From the NCBI GenBank assembly GCA_020216745.1, contig JAIWNQ010000029.1, forward strand, positions 1 to 10,000: a stretch of DNA of 10,000 nucleotides, given 5' to 3'. Source of the stretch: Candidatus Hydrogenedens sp. (GTDB lineage Bacteria > Hydrogenedentota > Hydrogenedentia > Hydrogenedentales > Hydrogenedentaceae). A program made the position numbers and the translations under genes. Shown in pieces: positions 6,576 through 10,000 of the stretch (position 1 is its first letter; each line of letters begins with the position of its first letter). The notes beneath the pieces are model-generated. The model was given only the letters and a program-made list of their open reading frames with translations. It searched no databases and had not been told where the DNA came from.

Positions 6576-8412
6576 CTTTTATCTCCTCCCACTTGCCGTC
6601 TGGTTTAATATACAAAATACCGATGTTTTTCCAAAATTCAAGACGGGCTATATTGTGGGCTATAATTGCGGAAGTTAAATTGTTTTGTGCTCTTGTTAAA
6701 TCATTTTGTGCATCTACTAAATCTAATGCGGTTGCTCTACCCAATTCAGCAAGGAGATTTTGTTCTTCTACACGACGTTGACTCAACTCTACACTTTTTT
6801 GTGCAATTTCATAATTCCTTTTCGCCTGTTCTAAATTTCTCCATGCAGTTCTCACATCGAGTTTTACCTCATCTTCTTTCAATGATAATTCTCGTACTGC
6901 CCTTTCGTAGTTAATTAAAGCAGTTCGATATGCATTTCTTTTTTCTTTCTGACTTAATGGCAAATCTAAATTCAATCCTCCGCTATATGTTCCTCTACGG
7001 AAATCTAAATCTTCATAATTTGTTTTTCCTTGATTTGAAATGTTTCCCTCTAAAAACAAATCAATTCCTGGCTTTAAGGCGTTTTCGGCGACTTTTATTT
7101 TTCTTATTGTATCTTCAACTATATCTTTTTGTGTATAAATTTCTAACCTTGTTACTAAGGCGACTTTTACGGCATCTTCGTCTGTTATTTTTGGGTGTTT
7201 TAATCCGCCTTCTTTTAATTTTTCTAATTCATTAGGGTCGAGCATTACGGGGCTATCTGTTGACAATCCAATGGATATTTTAAATTCATCTAATGATTCT
7301 TTATATCGTCTTAATGAGTTTATCCATGTGTCTTCTGCACTTAACAATGCCTGCTGTATTCTTCCAATTTCTGTTAATGTTTTTCTACCTTCCTGAGCAA
7401 AAGCATTTTCTCGTTCATAACTTGCTTTGAAATTTAAGTAACTCTGATAATTATTTTTCACGATATCTCGTTGTTCTAAAACAGAATAATACGCTTTACA
7501 AATTCTAACCACAAACTCTTGACGATAACGGGTAAAATCCCTTAAATCGTATAAGACATCTCTTTCTGCCTGTGTTAATTTTTCCATTGAAATTTCTCTC
7601 CCCCTTCCCCGCCAAAGAGGTTGGGTAAATGATGCGGATAATACACTTCCTGCTTCTTTATCAGGAACACCACTTAAGAATCGGAAGAAGTTATTTGTTA
7701 GTTGAAGTGCTAACCTTCCACCGCCTAAAAACAACATAGATACACCCGATTGGATAGAGCCTTTTCCTGATTGTCTGTCGACGATTTCAATATCTGGCTG
7801 TGTCCAGCCAGCGACATCCCCTGCTTGTTCCAATATTTGATGATATTGTCTAAGCAATTGAGCAGAGGTTCCTGTAATGTTTTGTATGTTAGGGATTGAA
7901 TTTTTTATGGCATTCATAGCACGGGTATATTCAGATGGAACTTTTTTGTCATAGGTTTGTTGTGTAATTGTTGCTTTACTTTTACTTGAAAAAATTGGCG
8001 TATATTGGTACCTCTCCAAGGTTAGATTTAATGCTGAAAGATATAACGCTTCTTTTTTTGTCAGGTACTCTCTACTACAGTTCATTGCAATTTCAAGTGC
8101 CTTTTCTAAGGATAACATATAATATTTTTGGGTTTCTGCTGAACCTGACATAAATGCGTTTTCTTGTTCAATATACTCTGGTAAATTACTTAATGGATTG
8201 TATTCCTCATTTCTCTCAATACTGAATTCTTTAAGCATACCTGGGACTAAGTCGCTTTTTGTGTCAATGATTCCTTTTACCTCCTTGTCTGCTGATTTTC
8301 TATACCTATCTTTAGAACAAGATAGAAAAAGAGATACGACAGATATAAATATTAAAGATAAGAATAATATATTAATTATGTAATAAGTATTTCTTTGCTT
8401 TTTCATTATCAT
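6565..8412 (-). CDS. TolC-family outer-membrane efflux channel, probable lipoprotein
   Basis: Outer-membrane and periplasmic tunnel of the tripartite exporter; 615 residues, longer than the usual 430-490. The N-terminus (MKKQRNTYY, then a hydrophobic run at about 11-31 ending LFLSC) resembles a lipoprotein signal with Cys32 as the acylated residue, although Phe at -3 is not canonical. A polar stretch (33-97) precedes the first TolC helix (LSLEKALEIAM at 101-110). A loop at about 150-225 leads into the strand pair SVSMLFLGGGRLALQLTN and SVLSASFTQPLWRGRGRE, typical of OEP repeats, followed by long helices (275-385). The second repeat has helices around 412-450 and 490-590, with strands at about 449-485 between them, and the characteristic LAELGRATALDLVDAQNDL near 554-572. 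Two in-frame starts, 8412 and 8406, are possible; both have only weak Shine-Dalgarnos (GAG). It is first in the exporter set, 56 bases after ribF. Confidence 0.92.
   Translation of the reverse strand: MIMKKQRNTYYIINILFLSLIFISVVSLFLSCSKDRYRKSADKEVKGIIDTKSDLVPGMLKEFSIERNEEYNPLSNLPEYIEQENAFMSGSAETQKYYMLSLEKALEIAMNCSREYLTKKEALYLSALNLTLERYQYTPIFSSKSKATITQQTYDKKVPSEYTRAMNAIKNSIPNIQNITGTSAQLLRQYHQILEQAGDVAGWTQPDIEIVDRQSGKGSIQSGVSMLFLGGGRLALQLTNNFFRFLSGVPDKEAGSVLSASFTQPLWRGRGREISMEKLTQAERDVLYDLRDFTRYRQEFVVRICKAYYSVLEQRDIVKNNYQSYLNFKASYERENAFAQEGRKTLTEIGRIQQALLSAEDTWINSLRRYKESLDEFKISIGLSTDSPVMLDPNELEKLKEGGLKHPKITDEDAVKVALVTRLEIYTQKDIVEDTIRKIKVAENALKPGIDLFLEGNISNQGKTNYEDLDFRRGTYSGGLNLDLPLSQKEKRNAYRTALINYERAVRELSLKEDEVKLDVRTAWRNLEQAKRNYEIAQKSVELSQRRVEEQNLLAELGRATALDLVDAQNDLTRAQNNLTSAIIAHNIARLEFWKNIGILYIKPDGKWEEIKDVK
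6583..6590 (-). promoter_or_regulatory. Strong Shine-Dalgarno of the adaptor gene, inside the TolC-like coding end
   Basis: GGGAGGAG on the minus strand, seven bases before the adaptor ATG at 6573-6575. It lies within the last codons of the TolC-like gene (Trp-Glu-Glu region), so the two reading frames share this stretch. It is the strongest ribosome site of the exporter genes and fixes the adaptor start. Confidence 0.7.
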
Positions 8413-8450
8413 ACTCTATTTATGTTTTGTATAAAGACTATTTTATGAAT

Positions 8451-8479
8451 GTTATGGTTTTATTAATCTCATATTTCAA
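8451..8479 (-). promoter_or_regulatory. Possible promoter of the exporter operon
   Basis: On the minus strand TTGAAA (8474-8479, inside the last codons of ribF; 5/6 match to the -35 consensus) is followed after 17 bases by CATAAC (8451-8456; 4/6 match to TATAAT). A start near 8444 would give a leader of about 32 bases before the TolC-like ATG. A TAAAAT nearby is an alternative -10 without a good -35. There is no hairpin/T-run terminator after ribF, so readthrough from truB-ribF is equally possible. Confidence 0.28.
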
Positions 8480-9416
8480 GATGTTTATTGAAGTATTGTG
8501 TAATCTGTTCTATATCTTTACTTATCATTTGAATCAGTTCTTCCCTACATGCGAATTTTTTTTCTGGTCTGATGTGTTGGTGAAAAACGATTTCTATTTT
8601 TTGATTTAGTATATCTTCGTTAAAATTAATGATATGTGCTTCGATGGCGAAATCTTCTTGCCGTATTGTAGGTGCAATGCCGATATTTACAGCGGAAGGG
8701 AGGACACGACCATCTGCAAGAATACATTCAGCTGAATAGACTCCATGAGGAGGTATTGTATTATGAAAAGGTAGAATATTTGCTGTAGGAAAACCGAGTA
8801 ATTTGCCAATCCCACGGCCTTCAATAACTTTTCCTGATAGTGAATATTTTCTTCCTAAAAATTGGGGCACCTTTTCCATCTCACCTTCAAGTACAAGTTC
8901 ACGAATTAAAGAACTGCTTACCCGTTCACCATTAATAATCAACGGTGGTATTTGCTTTACATCAAAACTATATCTCTTGGCATATTGCTTTAATAATTGA
9001 TAGTCTCCTGATGCCCCTTTACCGAACCTAAAATCATGTCCTACTATTAACGTATGCAAATTTGGGAAATTATGAACGATTTGATTGATAAACTCATCGG
9101 GTAATAAATTAGCGGTATGTCTATTAAAAGGTAAAACGGCAGTTACATCAACACCTGCTTTTTCAAACAGTTCCTGCTGTTTTTCTTCATTTGTTAGCAT
9201 GTTCAGTGGGATATCTGGTGAAAAATAGGTTCTTGGATGGGGTCGTAGAACCATGACTACAGATGTGCCATTATGTTTTTTCGCAGTAGAAATGACTTCT
9301 TTTATTATTTGAAGGTGTCCTAAATGAACTCCGTCAAAACTACCAATTGTTAAGACAACATTTTTTTTGTCTACTTTTTGTTCTTGTATATCTTGAATAA
9401 TTTCCATACATATCAC
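8469..9416 (-). CDS. ribF: Bifunctional riboflavin kinase / FAD synthetase
   Basis: Makes FMN from riboflavin and ATP, then FAD from FMN and ATP, in the cytoplasm. About 315 residues, the normal length. The N-terminal adenylyltransferase domain shows GSFDGVHLGH (25-34), RPHP (58-61), GHDFRFGKGASGD (126-138) and the SSSLIRE motif (167-173). The C-terminal kinase domain (about 185-310) shows the glycine-rich loop ending LLGFPTANI, with the PTAN motif at 210-213, GVYSAE, NIGIAPTI and the presumed catalytic Glu259 in IEAHIINFNED. The longest frame begins with GTG at 9414-9416, overlapping the truB stop (GTGA); an ATG three codons later (9405-9407) is the alternative. Neither has a clear Shine-Dalgarno, so initiation may depend on reinitiation after truB. 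All motifs are intact. No FMN riboswitch precedes it, as expected with truB immediately upstream. Confidence 0.97.
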   Translation of the reverse strand: MICMEIIQDIQEQKVDKKNVVLTIGSFDGVHLGHLQIIKEVISTAKKHNGTSVVMVLRPHPRTYFSPDIPLNMLTNEEKQQELFEKAGVDVTAVLPFNRHTANLLPDEFINQIVHNFPNLHTLIVGHDFRFGKGASGDYQLLKQYAKRYSFDVKQIPPLIINGERVSSSLIRELVLEGEMEKVPQFLGRKYSLSGKVIEGRGIGKLLGFPTANILPFHNTIPPHGVYSAECILADGRVLPSAVNIGIAPTIRQEDFAIEAHIINFNEDILNQKIEIVFHQHIRPEKKFACREELIQMISKDIEQITQYFNKHLEI

Positions 9417-10000
9417 GTAATAAAGACTTTTTTAGGAATAATATAAGGACCTATTGCGGTACGTTTTATTATACCTATTCCCAAAAATTTACCTGTGTTA
9501 TTGAACACCTGAAGCCAATCAATGGTTCCATTTTCAACTTTTATAATATTATCATTCAATATTTTATTTCCTTTACTAAATTCGCATTCTCCTTGTTTTG
9601 AGATAACTGCAACAGGGAAGTCCAATGCTTTTTCAATCGGGATTAAATATTCAGATAAGGTTTCTTTGGAAACAATATTTTCCATAGGAATGGCATTATC
9701 AACTGAGTATTTCCCGACTTTTAACCTACGTAGTTCTATCAGGACAGCACCACATCCTATCTTTTCACCCAAATCATGGCAAAGGGTACGAACATAAGTA
9801 CCTCTTGAACAGGATATACGAATCCATACATCTGGTAGTTTAACTTTTAATATCGAGAACTCATAAACGTTGACTTTTCTTGGTTTTCTTTCGATTGTTA
9901 TACCTTTTCGAGCTACTTTATATAATCGCTGACCACCAATTTTTATTGCACTGACCATAGGTGGAATTTGCTCGATTTCTCCTAAGAACTCTGTTTTTAT
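9413..10000 (-). CDS. truB: tRNA pseudouridine(55) synthase (5' part cut by window edge)
   Basis: Isomerises U55 to pseudouridine in the T-loop of tRNAs. The frame stays open to the right edge (195 visible codons), so an internal Met at 9956-9958 is not the start: the residues before it (FLGEIEQIPP) continue the conserved TruB segment into MVSAIKIGGQRLYKVARKG. Further signatures are CSRGTYVRTLCHDLGEKIGCGAVLIELRRLKVGKY and the C-terminal extension ending GPYIIPKKVFIT, consistent with the PUA-like tail of bacterial TruB. The active-site Asp loop (GTLDPxATG type) lies upstream of the visible part. Its stop overlaps the ribF GTG by sharing GTGA. Partner gene ribF is a frequent neighbour in bacteria, often behind rbfA. 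Confidence 0.95.
   Translation of the reverse strand: MKTEFLGEIEQIPPMVSAIKIGGQRLYKVARKGITIERKPRKVNVYEFSILKVKLPDVWIRISCSRGTYVRTLCHDLGEKIGCGAVLIELRRLKVGKYSVDNAIPMENIVSKETLSEYLIPIEKALDFPVAVISKQGECEFSKGNKILNDNIIKVENGTIDWLQVFNNTGKFLGIGIIKRTAIGPYIIPKKVFIT

Noticed and set aside
8413..8468. Terminator or riboswitch between ribF and the TolC-like gene
   Set aside because: The 56 bases contain no stable inverted repeat followed by a T-run and are too short for a known flavin riboswitch; only weak promoter-like hexamers are visible.
1..10000. CRISPR array, tRNA/rRNA gene, insertion sequence or phage genes
   Set aside because: No direct-repeat/spacer pattern, cloverleaf, transposase or terminal inverted repeats were seen; coding density is near complete and codon character is uniform.

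Overview
This is an AT-rich window (G+C roughly one third by eye) from a bacterium with two membranes. An outer-membrane TolC-type channel gene sits in an operon with an inner-membrane ABC exporter and an unusually long periplasmic adaptor, which only makes sense in a diderm. I cannot name the species. The long adaptor, the separate ATPase and permease genes and the lipoprotein-like TolC look more like deep-branching diderms (PVC/Hydrogenedentota-like groups) than Enterobacteria, but that is an impression only. All eight genes lie on the minus strand and are packed tightly, so transcription runs from the right end to the left. No stretch of more than about 65 bases lacks a gene.

Right part (about 8469-10000): the tail of truB (tRNA pseudouridine-55 synthase, its 5' end outside the window) overlaps by 4 bases the start of ribF (riboflavin kinase/FAD synthetase). 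This is a common housekeeping pair, often found downstream of rbfA.

Middle part (about 2671-8412): a complete tripartite export system in the order outer-membrane channel (TolC-like), membrane fusion protein (HlyD/MacA-like), ABC ATPase (LolD/MacB-NBD type) and permease (MacB/FtsX type). Junctions are an 11-base overlap, then gaps of 12 and 14 bases. The ATPase and permease would capture or push substrate from the periplasmic face, and the adaptor would bridge to the channel. The adaptor and the permease each carry a charged insertion not expected in their families.

Left part (1-2606): a two-domain Eis-like GNAT acetyltransferase follows the permease after 64 bases. The next gene, a Cache-sensor histidine kinase, starts 11 bases after it; its Shine-Dalgarno directly abuts the acetyltransferase stop codon. 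The kinase is cut by the left window edge just after its phospho-acceptor helix, so its ATPase domain and any response regulator lie outside. The most interesting reading is one export/modify/sense unit: an exporter, an acetyltransferase that may modify an amine-bearing compound, and a sensor that may control them. The cargo and signal cannot be read from the sequence.

No tRNA, rRNA, CRISPR, insertion sequence, riboswitch or convincing intrinsic terminator was seen. Two weak promoter candidates, before the TolC-like gene and before the acetyltransferase, are listed with low confidence.
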